64,000 nt of DNA from Embleya sp051903075 (GTDB lineage Bacteria; Actinomycetota; Actinomycetes; Streptomycetales; Streptomycetaceae), in assembly GCF_051903075.1 (NCBI RefSeq), contig NZ_CP182422.1, positions 930,001 to 994,000 on the forward strand, read 5' to 3'. The stretch's first letter is position 1. Every line of letters starts with the position of its first letter. A program made the position numbers and the translations under genes. A model generated the notes under the pieces. That model did not search any database and had not been told where the DNA came from. It saw nothing but the letters and a program-made list of their open reading frames with translations. Shown in pieces: positions 27,106-36,080 of this stretch.

Positions 27106-27390
27106 CGACTCGACATGGGCGGATGGGCGGATGGAGGCTGCTCGGCGGTGGGCGGCTGATCTGTCGGCGCCTGGACAACCACCCGGACGCGTGGTTCGGA
27201 TCGTACAAATGCGCAAGTACTACATCTACAACGAGAACCGACTGCTCGCCGCCGGGGCTGCCAAAAGTTGGATGCCTTTGCCGGTCGAGGAACCCAGCAA
27301 CGATCCGGAGGACTTGGTCGCTCGGGTCGTCGAACTCCGATGCGAAACCGCTGCACCCAGACGAACGCACGGCACCAACGCTCGGACGCT

Positions 27391-27409
27391 GTGGACCAGT
27401 TGTGGACCA
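27391..27409. repeat. Paired 11-bp-phased repeat before att site C
   Basis: GTGGACCA at 27391-27398 and 27402-27409, followed by the same patchwork as at 21034 and 16885 up to the tRNA fragment. Third instance of the right-end arm site. Confidence 0.6.
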
Positions 27410-27499
27410 CACGCCATGCACGAAACGGCACGATATACTGAAAATCGAACGTCGCGTTGAGCAGTAAAGTGCCCCTGACCTGCGGAAACGCCCCATCTC

Positions 27500-27547
27500 C
27501 TTGACTGGGGGTCAAGGGGTCGCAGGTTCAAATCCTGTCGTCCCGAC
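27500..27547 (+). other. Attachment site C: 3' part of tRNA-Pro(GGG)
   Basis: Anticodon stem-loop with loop CTGGGGG (anticodon GGG), T arm and 3' acceptor strand are intact. The preceding bases are not a D arm, so this is a partial copy. It is the cleanest of the three att copies. The integrase gene at 27612 ends 65 bases to the right. Confidence 0.82.
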
Positions 27548-27554
27548 GGTGTTC

Positions 27555-27596
27555 AAGAGGCGCTGACAGGGGCAAAAGCCCAGGTCAGCGCCTCTT
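27555..27596. terminator. Hairpin between att site C and integrase
   Basis: Same 42-base structure as at 17034: 13-bp outer stem, inner GGGC-AAAA-GCCC. One outer pair differs from the other copy by a compensating double change. It follows the integrase stop in the direction of transcription, so termination of int is the simplest role. Confidence 0.62.
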
Positions 27597-27611
27597 GCTG
27601 GTTTAGACCAC

Positions 27612-28751
27612 TTACCGGTTGGAATAGGCCCCGAAAACCTCTTGGGGACCATTTGGGGACCAGCCCGGGTCCAAATGCACCTGAAGCGCCTCAGAAGCAC
27701 TGGTCACCAACCGCAGTTCCGGATGCAGATAGCGCTGCGTCGTCGCCAACGACCCGTGCCCGGCGATCTTCCGAAGTACATGCACCGGAACTCCCGCGTC
27801 GGCCATCCACGTCAGCCCGGTGTGACGCAATCCGTGCCGCAGCAGGAACTCGTAGCTCTGAGCGGCGACCACCTCGTCCCAGTGCGTCGCGTCACGCAGG
27901 ATCGCCGTGGTGATCCGCCCACCGCGCGGCCCGGTGAACAGCCGCGTCATCGGGTCGGGGTCCGGCCCGGCGAGCGCGATGCGATGGAGCACGAGCGGGC
28001 GGACCTGCGGGATGACCGGCACCCATCTTCGGCGCTTGCCCTTGGTCCCCTTGTCGACCAGCCCCCCGGGCGAGGTGGTCGTCTGCCGACACAGGTTCCA
28101 CATCCACGTCGTCGTGTCGATGTCCTTGATCCGCACCCCCGACACTTCACCGATCCGAGCTGCGGTGCACCCTGCGAACCGCACTACATCGCCCCACCCC
28201 CGGTAGCCTCCGTGCGAGCGGGCCACCAGAGCCTTCGCCAGCCCGTCGAGCGCGGCCCAGTCGCGCAAGGCGAGCGCACGTGGGTTGTCGAGCTCGTCCT
28301 CGGCCGTGCGATACGAGTGCTGCCACCCGGTCACCCGGGCCGGATTGGTCTCGATCAGCCCATCCCGCCGGACCTGTTGCATCACGCGCACGAGAATCGC
28401 GATCGTGTTCTTGACGGTCGACAGCCCCGCCCCGTCCTCGATCCACCCGTAGACGGCACGATCAACCGCGCCGTAAGTAACGGCGTGCACGGGCAAATGC
28501 CCCAGCCAGGGCTTGACCCGCATTCGCCATCCCGCCAGATACGGATCGGTGGTCTTGCGCTCCAGCCCACGCAAAGCCATGTCCATGACCAGGTCGCCGT
28601 ATTCACCCAACGGCATCACGGCCATCGCCGGATCCACGCCCGCCGCAGCCAACTTCCTCAACCACTCGACCCACGCCTCGGCCTCCTCCTGCGAGTCGTG
28701 AGCCTCGGAGACCGACTGCCGCCCCCGGCCCATCGGATCGGATCGATCCAC
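27612..28751 (-). CDS. Tyrosine site-specific integrase
   Basis: 379 residues from a GTG at 28751. The catalytic set is complete: Arg in GCTAARIGEVSG, Lys region DKGTKGKRRRW, HxxR in HGLRHTGLTWM, the GHGSLATTQRY segment with the nucleophile Tyr. The N-terminal part has the core-binding helices (AEAWVEWLRKLAAAGVDPAM) but no obvious arm-binding domain; an in-frame stop lies only 16 codons upstream of the start, so the N-terminus may be shortened. The C-terminal codons contain a GGGGACCA pair (27644, 27655), a probable left arm site. Its 3' end faces att site C, the standard int-attP order. It probably drove integration at tRNA-Pro. Confidence 0.88.
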   Translation of the reverse strand: MDRSDPMGRGRQSVSEAHDSQEEAEAWVEWLRKLAAAGVDPAMAVMPLGEYGDLVMDMALRGLERKTTDPYLAGWRMRVKPWLGHLPVHAVTYGAVDRAVYGWIEDGAGLSTVKNTIAILVRVMQQVRRDGLIETNPARVTGWQHSYRTAEDELDNPRALALRDWAALDGLAKALVARSHGGYRGWGDVVRFAGCTAARIGEVSGVRIKDIDTTTWMWNLCRQTTTSPGGLVDKGTKGKRRRWVPVIPQVRPLVLHRIALAGPDPDPMTRLFTGPRGGRITTAILRDATHWDEVVAAQSYEFLLRHGLRHTGLTWMADAGVPVHVLRKIAGHGSLATTQRYLHPELRLVTSASEALQVHLDPGWSPNGPQEVFGAYSNR

Positions 28752-28813
28752 CGCAACCGAGCCCGGAACGGCGTCGGCCGCCTCTCACGAAACACGCCGC
28801 GTAGGATTCGCCG

Positions 28814-29818
28814 GTGTTCGCCTACATGGTTTCCGCATTGTTCATTTTGCTCTTTCTGGTCGGAATCCTGCGCGACCGCCGCAAGTTCGGCAACGCCGTG
28901 TTTCTGGGGCTGGCCCTCGTCGCCCTGATCGTCGGGCTGATCGGGGAACTGGGTCGGATACCACGGCCGTTCGTCACGGCGGTGGTCGTGCTCCTCCTGC
29001 TCGTACCGGCCGTGGGCGTACTCCTGCTGGTCGGTGCGCTGCTGTCCAACGGCGCGACGATGGTGCGCCGGGAGGGCATTCGCCCCGCCAACCTGCTCTC
29101 GCTCCTGGCGGGGCTGACCATCGTCGCCGTACTCGCACTTCTGGCGACGGCCGTGTTCACCCGCTCGCACACACTGATCGTGTTCACCGGCACCGTCGTC
29201 CTGGTGGTCGGCTACGTGTCCTTCCTCCTGGTGTGCTTCGTCGGCTACGGCTTCCTCTACGGGTGGTTGTGGGTGCGCCGCTCGGTCGACTTCGTGGTCG
29301 TACTCGGCTCCGGCCTCGTCGGCGGGGAGACGGTGCCGCCCCTACTGGCCAGTCGACTCGACCGCGCGCGAACCCTCTTCGAAGCCCAAGTCGCGCGCGG
29401 CAACCAGCCCGTGCTCATCACCTCGGGCGGCCAGGGCCCCGACGAGAAACTGCCGGAGTCGCACGCGATGGCCGACTATCTGATCGCCCGGGGAGTCCCC
29501 GCGGAACGGATCGTGCGCGAGGACCGCTCGCGGACCACCGAGGAGAACCTGCTCTTCAGCAAGGCCATCATGACCACCACCAACCCCGACTACCGATGCC
29601 TGATCGTCACCAACAACTTCCACGCCTTCCGCGCCGCCCTGACCGCCCGACGCACCGGCGTTCGCGGCCAAGTGATCGGCGCGCCGACGGCTTCGTACTT
29701 TCGGCCCAGCGCGACGATCCGCGAGTTCGTCGCGGTGTTCCTGACCTACAAGGTCGTCAACCTCGGCGTGTGCCTGCTCATCGCCCTGTCCGGCGTGGCC
29801 GCCTGGCTGCGCCTTTGA
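28814..29818 (+). CDS. YdcF-family (DUF218) membrane protein
   Basis: 334 residues from a GTG preceded by TAGGA. At least five hydrophobic helices fill residues 1-160, starting VSALFILLFLVGIL. Then comes the DUF218 domain (FVVVLGSGLVGGETVPPLLA; LITSGGQGPDEKLPESHAMA; EENLLFSKAI; CLIVTNNFHAFRAALTARRT) and a final C-terminal helix. The family is linked to envelope precursor handling (ElyC/SanA/YdcF) but the reaction is not settled. The gene begins 62 bases after the integrase, where chromosomal style resumes. Confidence 0.88.
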   Translation: MFAYMVSALFILLFLVGILRDRRKFGNAVFLGLALVALIVGLIGELGRIPRPFVTAVVVLLLLVPAVGVLLLVGALLSNGATMVRREGIRPANLLSLLAGLTIVAVLALLATAVFTRSHTLIVFTGTVVLVVGYVSFLLVCFVGYGFLYGWLWVRRSVDFVVVLGSGLVGGETVPPLLASRLDRARTLFEAQVARGNQPVLITSGGQGPDEKLPESHAMADYLIARGVPAERIVREDRSRTTEENLLFSKAIMTTTNPDYRCLIVTNNFHAFRAALTARRTGVRGQVIGAPTASYFRPSATIREFVAVFLTYKVVNLGVCLLIALSGVAAWLRL

Positions 29819-30082
29819 AAGACGCCCCGAGGCGCGGGAGCACGGGTCGCCTCCGGCCCGTGGCGACGTGCGGGTCGAGGACGGTCGTGGTCGTGGTCTC
29901 CCGACCGTGGGCGGGCATCGACGAGGCAGCCGGTCCCAACGGCGCGGGATTGGCGACTCGCGCCGGCGGTCCCCGTCGATCTTCTCCCGACCCGCCGGGG
30001 GTCGGCGCTTTCCGGCGCCGGACGCTTCCTGCGTGGAGCAGAGCGCATCCACATCGCCGACCGGCGCCACCGAGCGCCGGCC

Positions 30083-30117
30083 CGGGCGGGGGCGGGGGCG
30101 GGGGCGGGGGCGGGGAA
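30083..30117 (+). repeat. G-tract array with G-quadruplex potential
   Basis: Five consecutive runs of four or five Gs separated by single Cs. It lies about 115 bases before the PP2C start, in the otherwise gene-free gap 29819-30231. On the plus (coding) strand it would also be in the leader RNA if transcription starts upstream. Confidence 0.6.
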
Positions 30118-30231
30118 GATCGTTGGTGTGCCTGTCGTTCGGTTGTCCGGACGTTTAGGCTGTCCGTCAGGTTGCTTGAGGCCGTTCTCGTTCCGAGGGC
30201 GGGCGGGGTGGGTGCCGGGGAAGACGGTTTC

Positions 30232-31539
30232 GTGTCGAGCTCAAAGGTGATCACCACGCCCGTGGTGGCGGACAAGGCCGAGCTGCCGGCGGCGGTGTTC
30301 GATCCCGCGCGGTTGGCGGCGGTGGCCGCGAGCGGCCTTCTCGACAGCGCGCCCGAGGGCTCGTTCAACGACCTGACCGAGTTGGCGTTGGCGGTGACCG
30401 GCGCGGGCGTTGCGTTGTTCACCGTCGTGGACGGACGCCGTTCGTTTCGGAAGGCGGCCATGGGTGTCGACACCACGGCCGGCCGGGAGAACGACGTCGC
30501 GGACAGCCCGTGTCACCTGTTGATCGCGTCCGGGCGGCCGTTGATCGTCGAAGACGCGGCGGCGGACCCCAGGATCGGGCGCCTCGCCGAGGTCTCCGCG
30601 TGGGGTGTCGGCGCCTGGGCGGGGTTCCCGGTGTTCTCCCCCGACGGGCATGTGCTGGGCGGGCTCTGCGTGGTGGACGCGCACCGACGCCCGTTCACCG
30701 AGCCCCAGCTCAAGGCGTTGCGCACGCTGGCGCGTTCGGTGTCCTCCGAGGTCGCGTTGCGGCAGGCGTTGAGCGAGTCCCGTACGGCGGGGCGAGCGTC
30801 GGCGGCGTTGGCGCGCACGTTGCAGGACAGTCTGCTCCCGCCGCATCTGCCCAAGGTCGCGGGCCTGGACGTCGCCGCCGTCTACATGGTCGCGGACGCC
30901 ACCGACGGAGAAGTCGTCGGCGACTTCTACGACCTCTTCCGCACCCGCGGGTCGAGCTGGTGCGCGGTGATGGGCGACGTGTGCGGCAAGGGCGTGGAGG
31001 CGGCGAAGATCACCGCACTGGCCCGGTACACCGTCCGGGCGGAGGCCACCCAGCACGAGGGGCCGGTGAAGATCCTGCAGCGCCTGCACGAGGCCCTGGT
31101 CGACCAGGCGATCGGCGACCGCTTCCTCTCCGCGGTTCTGGCCGTCCTTCACCCCGTGGACGCGGGCGCGTTCGCCGGGCGCCTGTCCAGCGCGGGACAC
31201 CTCCCGGCACTGATCCGCCGTGCGGACGGCACGGTGGAGGAGGTCGAGTGCCCCGGCACGATCCTGGGTGCGCTGATCCCCGAGGTGCGCCTGCGCGAGG
31301 CCGACTTCCGGCTGGAGCCGGGGGACGCGATACTGCTGTACACCGACGGCATCACCGAGGCCCGGATCGGCCGCGGGCACCCGATGTTCGGCGAGCAGGG
31401 CTTGCTCGCCGCGCTGGCGGCGACCGCCGGCATGAACGCGGGCACCACTGTGGCGTTCCTGTCCCGCGCGGTTGCCGCACACGCCAGAGGGCACGCTTTC
31501 GACGACTCCGCACTGATGCTTCTGCGCGTCACCCCCTGA
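30232..31539 (+). CDS. GAF domain-SpoIIE-type PP2C serine phosphatase
   Basis: 435 residues from the GTG at 30232 with GGGGAAG upstream; an in-frame GTG at 30208 is the alternative. The N-terminal GAF domain is seen as FNDLTELALAVTGAGVALFT and GLCVVDAHRRPFTEPQLKAL. A short helix (LARTLQDSLLPPHLPKVAGL) leads into the PP2C domain with GDFYDLF, MGDVCGKG, SSAGHLPAL, YTDGITEAR and FDDSALMLL, so the metal-binding Asp residues are present. Family role: dephosphorylates an anti-anti-sigma (STAS) protein in a partner-switching pathway. Relevant partners (SigB-like factor, RsbW-like kinase) lie 8-10 kb downstream, but no STAS gene was found in the window. Confidence 0.88.
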   Translation: MSSSKVITTPVVADKAELPAAVFDPARLAAVAASGLLDSAPEGSFNDLTELALAVTGAGVALFTVVDGRRSFRKAAMGVDTTAGRENDVADSPCHLLIASGRPLIVEDAAADPRIGRLAEVSAWGVGAWAGFPVFSPDGHVLGGLCVVDAHRRPFTEPQLKALRTLARSVSSEVALRQALSESRTAGRASAALARTLQDSLLPPHLPKVAGLDVAAVYMVADATDGEVVGDFYDLFRTRGSSWCAVMGDVCGKGVEAAKITALARYTVRAEATQHEGPVKILQRLHEALVDQAIGDRFLSAVLAVLHPVDAGAFAGRLSSAGHLPALIRRADGTVEEVECPGTILGALIPEVRLREADFRLEPGDAILLYTDGITEARIGRGHPMFGEQGLLAALAATAGMNAGTTVAFLSRAVAAHARGHAFDDSALMLLRVTP

Positions 31540-31636
31540 ACGACGCCATCGCCTGCCCGGGGAACCCGAACGACGCGCCTGGCCGGTGGTCGAGCCCTGG
31601 CCGCGCAGTGCCGGCCGGAGGCGAGGAAGCTGCTTC

Positions 31637-32404
31637 CTACTGGGCGGTGTAGCCGCCGTCCACGGGAAGGGCGATGCCGGTGACGTAGCCGGCGCCGGGG
31701 CTGCACAGCCACAGGACGGCCTGGGCGATCTCGTCGGCGGTGCCGAGGCGGTCGATGGCCTGGCCGGCTTCGGCCCGGTCGCGGTCGAGTTCGCCGCCTT
31801 CGACCATGGCGTCGACCATGGGGGTGGCGATGGTGCCGGGGCAGACGGCGTTGATCCGGACGCCCCGGGAGCCGTATTCGAGGGCGGCGCTCTTGGTCAT
31901 GCCGATCACACCGTGCTTGGAGGCGTGGTAGGCGGCACGGCCGGGGTTGCCGACGAGGCCGCCGAGGCTGGAACAGTTGACGATGGCGCCGCTTCCCTGC
32001 TCGCGCATGTGGCGCAGTTCGTGCTTCATACTCGCCCAGATACCGCGCAGGTTGACGTTCTGGACGCGGTCGAACTGCTCGGCGCTCTCGTCGGCGGCGT
32101 CGGTAGGCGGGGGCATGATGCCGGCGTTGTTGTAGGCCATGTCGAGCCGTCCGAAGGTCTCCACCGTGCGGTCGACGGCAGCGGCGACCTGGTCCTCGTC
32201 GGTGACGTCGCAGAGCAGGGCGAGGGCTTGGTGGCCGGCGTCGGTGAGCTCCTTCGCCGCCTTGTCGACGGCCGCTTCGTCGATGTCGGCGAGGCCGACG
32301 GCGGCACCGGATTCGGCGAAGGCACGGGCGGCGGCCAGGCCCATGCCGGAGGAGGCGCCGGTGACGAAGGCGACCTGGCCGGTGAAGTCGTAGGTGGGGT
32401 TCAT
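31637..32404 (-). CDS. Short-chain dehydrogenase/reductase
   Basis: 255 residues. A complete classical SDR: TGASSGMG cofactor loop, an Asp after the second strand (GLADIDEAAVDK) favouring NAD, NNAGIMPPP, catalytic Ser in VNCSSLGG, YHASKHG and the final GYVTGIALPVDGGYTAQ. It resembles glucose/ribitol-type dehydrogenases. No neighbour points to its substrate. Between it and the IS remnant lie 136 bases without a gene. Confidence 0.88.
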   Translation of the reverse strand: MNPTYDFTGQVAFVTGASSGMGLAAARAFAESGAAVGLADIDEAAVDKAAKELTDAGHQALALLCDVTDEDQVAAAVDRTVETFGRLDMAYNNAGIMPPPTDAADESAEQFDRVQNVNLRGIWASMKHELRHMREQGSGAIVNCSSLGGLVGNPGRAAYHASKHGVIGMTKSAALEYGSRGVRINAVCPGTIATPMVDAMVEGGELDRDRAEAGQAIDRLGTADEIAQAVLWLCSPGAGYVTGIALPVDGGYTAQ

Positions 32405-32540
32405 GTCGTTCTTCTCCTGTCGAGAGGCGGGACGCGATGCGGTGCGTGCGTCAGTACCCCGAGGGCACGCATGCCGTCTTGGTGTCCCGCGTACGGGGCG
32501 GCGCGATGCGGTGGGCCACGATCGGGACTGTAAAACTAAC

Positions 32541-33427
32541 GGCTCTGCCTCACCTCCGGTGGTAGCTCTGCGTGAGTGTCATGGGAGAAGGATGCGGTGG
32601 CGGAGGAGGTCGAATCCGGCTCGTCCGTGTATTTGCCGCATGATGCGTTTGGTTCGGGCGTTGACGCCTTCGGTGTGTCCGTTGTGGTGGGGCGTGGTGA
32701 GCGCGGCGTCGACTGCTGCACGGTCAAGTCGGAGGCCGTTGGCGAAGGCGTGCAGATGAGGAAGGTCTGACGTGCGTATTGCGGTGATCCATGCCGTGAG
32801 CCCGGTGTCGTTTCCCTGGGCGGGGGCCAGGAGCGAGGCGAACTCGGCAATGTAGGTGTGGAGGTGTGGAGGTGTGGAGTTGTGGAGTTGTGCCATCTCG
32901 GGGCATGCGGCGGTGAGTTCTCGGATGAGGTCGGTGTCCTTCTCGCGTCGGTTGTCCGGGCAGGTGAGGAGCAGGCAAGCGAAACGCTTGGGCGTGGTCA
33001 CGAGCCGATCGCCCTCGGCCCGGCCCTGGGTGATGTAGCGGTGGAGGAGGTTGAAGCTGCCGGTGTAGCCGAGTTCCTTGCCTTCCGGGAAGAGCTGGGT
33101 CACGGGCACGGCGGGGTCAGTCGCGCGGCGTGCGCGCAGGTGGTCCCGGTAGGGGTCGACGAGGGTGGGCCGGTAGCGCGGGGCGCGTCGCAGGGCGTCG
33201 GGTTCGCGTGTGCGTGCATACCGTTTGACGGTATTCGGGGACACGTTCGGCCGGCGGGCACATTCGAGCAGGCTGACGCCTTTGCCGGGCAGATCGTGCA
33301 CCTGGTGCCGGCGCTCGCGGGTGGTCTGCTCGGCGGCCCAGCCGGGCCGGGGCGGGTTGACCGTGGCCCGGCACGAGCTGTGCGAGCGGACCTCGGCGAG
33401 GGTTTTGTCACATGGATTCCGCCATGA
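32541..33427 (-). mobile_element. ISL3-type insertion sequence remnant with transposase 3' part
   Basis: Minus-strand codons from about 33420 to the stop at 32579 give the C-terminal two-thirds of an ISL3-family transposase: HQVHDLPGKGVSLLECARR, NVSPNTVKRYARTREPDALR, CLLLTCPDNRREKDTDLIRE, HNGHTEGVNARTKRIMRQIH and RAGFDLLRHRILLP. The right end probably begins at GGCTCTGCCTC (32541). The N-terminal zinc-ribbon half of the transposase and the left end are missing, so the copy is inactive. Its truncated side abuts another gene fragment at 33428. Confidence 0.8.
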
Positions 33428-33643
33428 GTGCCACCTGTCGGACACCTGTCGGTCGTACGGTCGGTGCGGGCCGGGGAGTTGTACGCCGTCGCGGCCGAAC
33501 CGGAGGCCGCCGCGGAGGCGACCGCGCTCGACGCCGGCACGACCGACCCGCCGGCCGTGCTCGCCGACACCGTCACTGTCGGCGAGTACCTGCACGCCGT
33601 ACGCGCTCTGCACTACGACGCGTTCGCGCCGCCCGAGACCTGA
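33428..33643 (+). pseudogene. 3' fragment of an unidentified gene
   Basis: From about 33460 the plus strand reads protein-like text (ELYAVAAEPEAAAEATALDA; VLADTVTVGEYLHAVRALHY) to a TGA at 33641-33643. No convincing start or ribosome site; the IS remnant abuts it on the left. Probably the tail of a gene destroyed by the insertion. Family not recognised. Confidence 0.4.
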
Positions 33644-33710
33644 CGACCGCCGAGCGCCCATACGGCGGGCGGCACACGCGGCCTCCGGCCGGCGGGCGTG
33701 GCGGCGGCGC

Positions 33711-34278
33711 TCAGGCCTTCGGCAGTGCCTCGACGAACTGTGCCGCGAGAGCCTTGTCGGCGGTCTTGTCGTCCGGGCTGGGGCCCATCCGAGCCACCCC
33801 GATCACGTAGCGGTCGTCAAGTGTCACAGCGCCGATGGTGGTGGGCAGTTGCGGGGTCTCGTACTCGGTTTTGGCTGCCTGCTTGGTTCGGAACAGGCTG
33901 ATGTTGCCGCGATCCAGTCCGATGATGGGCCGAGCTCGTAGTTGATCGACCAGTGCGCGACGATCGGGTTCCCGTCACCTGCCCAACTCTCCAGTGGGCG
34001 CTGGGTGGAGAGGTGGTACGCCTTGTGGTCGTAGACGATCGCCTGGGGTACGAATGCGACGCTGGGCGGTGAGCCGATCGGGTCGGCCTGGCTCGATGCG
34101 GTGTCGGGGGAGACCTTGGTGGCGAAGTCGTGCCGGCTGCACTCGCGGTTTGCCCGCGCGGCGCCGAACCTGTTCGCCGAACCCATCGGCCACTCCCGTC
34201 GTCGACCTGCCGGCTGCCGCCCGAACTCCCGCAGCCCGCCCAGGACATCGTCGCGAGCCGGGCGGCGCCGACACGCAC
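33711..34278 (-). pseudogene. Frameshifted putative lipoprotein
   Basis: Three frames in turn look coding on the minus strand. Near 34240 SWAGCGSSGGSRQVDD resembles a lipobox and the start of a mature lipoprotein. 34186-33930 gives FVPQAIVYDHKAYHLSTQRP and HWSINYELGP. After a one-base shift near 33925 the frame continues IIGLDRGNISLFRTKQAAKT to VIGVARMGPSPDDKTADKAL and stops at 33711. No known domain. Either two real lesions or indel errors; the intact product would have been a cell-surface protein of about 180 residues. Confidence 0.55.
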
Positions 34279-34384
34279 GTGTGCGTCACGGGGTCGCCGT
34301 TCGGTTGCCCGTGTTCGTCGTGACGGGCACGGCGTACCGGGTGTCTTTCGGTCCGGTACGCCGTGCCCGCGGGGTCAGGCGGGG

Positions 34385-35645
34385 TCAGTTGTCCAGGTCC
34401 GCGGTCGTGGTGCGGGTGCGGGCCCGGCGGAGGTAGAGCAGGACGAGGCCGCCGAGGGCCAGGAGCCCGGCGCCGACGACGGCCAGTACGCCTGCGAGGC
34501 CGTCGGAACCGGTGTTCGCCAGGTGGTCCGGTGTCGTCTCCTCCTGGTTGTTTCCGCCGTTCCCGCCCTTGCCGCCGTGCCCGTGTGCGGGGCCGGTGGA
34601 GGCCTGGCCGGCGGCACCCGGCGCTGCGGGTCGACCGGGACCGCCCGGAGCACCCGGAGAAGCGCTCGAACCGGGAGCACCCGGAGCACCCGGAGCACCG
34701 GGAGCACCCGGGGCGCCCGGGGCGCCGGGCGCGCCGCTCGGGCCGGGGGAACCGGAGAGCCCGGAGCACCCGGAGAACCCGGAGCACCCGGAGAACCCGG
34801 GGAACCGCTCGGGCCGGGGGGCCCACTGGGGCCAGGCGGGCCGCTGGGGCCGGTGAAGCAGATGGGTTTGGTGATGACGTTGGTGTCGAGGGAGACCTGG
34901 CCGTTGCGGGCGAGGGCTCGGCCTTCGATGGTGGTTCCGGTGGTCACCGAGATGGGGGTCAGGGCCATGATCGTGCCCTTGAAGGTGGTGTTGGTGCCCA
35001 GGGTGGCGGAGCTGCCGACCTGGCAGAAGACGTTGCAGGCCTGGGCGCCGTTGATCAGGGCGACCGTGCTGGAGGAGCCGGTGATCAGGGTGGAGGCGAT
35101 CTGGAAGATGAAGACCGCGTTGGGGTTGCCCTGGGCGTCGAGGGTGACGGTGCCGGTCAGACCCAGTGGTCCGGTGGATTTGTAGACGCCGGAGACCAGG
35201 GTCTGTCCGACGAGGTCCCCCGCGACGCTGGCGGTGAGGGCTCGGCCGGCGGCGTCGTTGTAAGCGATGGTCAGGTCGGACTGGGCCTGGAGGGCGGCGG
35301 CGTCCGCGGCGTGGGTGGCGCCGTTGACGATCCCGGGTGGGAACCCGGTGATCGCGGTGCCGGGGCTGACGCCCAGGTCACCGTTCAGGACGCTCGGGCC
35401 GGTGTTGGTGACGGTCGCACCGCCGAGCACCGCGTAGCTGTCCGCCGTACCCAGTCCACCGTGGCGGTCGCGGCCCGGGCGTTGGTCGCGGTCGACACCA
35501 GGGCGGCCGACATCAACAGGGCCAGTCCCAGAACGACGGCGATCGCCGCGACGCCGTGGTGGATCACGGTGTCCCGGTGTCTTCTTCTCGTGCCGGGTCC
35601 GTCCGTCGCGGACCCTCGGGGAGCGTGGGCAGGATCGATCACCAT
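34385..35645 (-). pseudogene. Ice-binding (DUF3494) surface protein with collagen-like stalk and LAxTG anchor, two frameshifts
   Basis: Start ATG at 35645 with AAGGA upstream. The first 60 residues have a signal peptide (AVVLGLALLMSAALVSTATN then ARA). A missing base near 35455 moves the frame into the DUF3494 domain (LGTADSYAVLGGATVTNTGP; GDLGVSPGTAITGFPPGIV; AVFIFQIASTLITGSSSTVA; TLGTNTTFKGTIMALTPISV). A Gly-Pro-Ser/Ala stalk follows. A second missing base near 34800 again shifts the frame; the rest reads further GAP triplets, HLANTGSDGLAG, a membrane helix and RRARTRTT to the stop at 34385. HLANTG fits the LAxTG motif of class E sortases. Family function: binds ice or acts as an adhesin. 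Either broken, or two sequencing indels in GC-rich repeats. Confidence 0.82.
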
Positions 35646-36080
35646 GAAAGGTGAGTCCTTCCTCGCGCTCGACGCGGCCTGCGACCATCCGGCGGACACC
35701 GCTTCGGAAACAGAGCCCGCCGAGGGTTCGGGCAGCGAAAGGGGGTAGGCGGAGGGCCGTCACGGGGGTGTGGGGGGCCGACCCGCGTCCATCGAGAAAA
35801 GCCATGCGGCAAACCAGGTGATTCACCGCTAGGCATAACTAACCGCTGTGACCACACTCCGCCGGCGACCACGTTCGGCCTCGTCACCCGCGTCCACATC
35901 GCCGCCCCCGACGAACCCGAGAGCCGATTCCACCTCGACACAGGGAGCGGCCCCAGGCGGCGAAGCACGCGTAGCCGCCGCGGGCGTGGGCGGCGTCGCG
36001 GACGGTCTGCCGAGCCCGTTCCGTGCCCCGTGAGGCGTGCCCTTCGTGTCGCACTCGAAGCATGACGCCGTGGGTTTCGG
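35646..36080. other. Intergenic region without a supportable gene
   Basis: 435 bases upstream of the ice-binding gene. No ORF with coding character on either strand and no clear hairpin. The promoter of the ice-binding gene should lie at its left end but cannot be placed with confidence. Confidence 0.4.

Larger units (their letters stand above)
21118..27547. mobile_element. Integrative island 2, attachment sites B to C
   Basis: Left to right: truncated integrase, the ABC-3C operon, a stretch of decayed DNA, an HNH endonuclease and the right-end repeats at 27391. The integrase has lost its N-terminal half, so the island probably cannot excise by itself, although the intact integrase at 27612 might act on it. 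Confidence 0.62.

Noticed and set aside
27226..27531. ORFs beginning NLRPLDPQSRRWG over the tRNA-Pro fragments (also 16771-17010)
   Set aside because: They are translations of the antisense strand of att sites and flanks; the similarity among them comes from the conserved att DNA.
28752..28813. A fourth tRNA-Pro att site to the right of the integrase
   Set aside because: No sequence matching the T arm and acceptor strand was seen there or further right in the window, so a third complete island cannot be claimed.
29233..30231. Extended N-terminus of the PP2C protein back to 29233
   Set aside because: It would overlap most of the YdcF gene out of frame and reads as Arg-rich nonsense; GTG at 30232 has a ribosome site and precedes the GAF domain.
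33975..34826. 284-codon Arg/Ser/Gly-rich frame over the collagen-like stalk
   Set aside because: It is an out-of-phase reading of GAP/GSP repeats; the correct frame gives the stalk and the LAxTG anchor.
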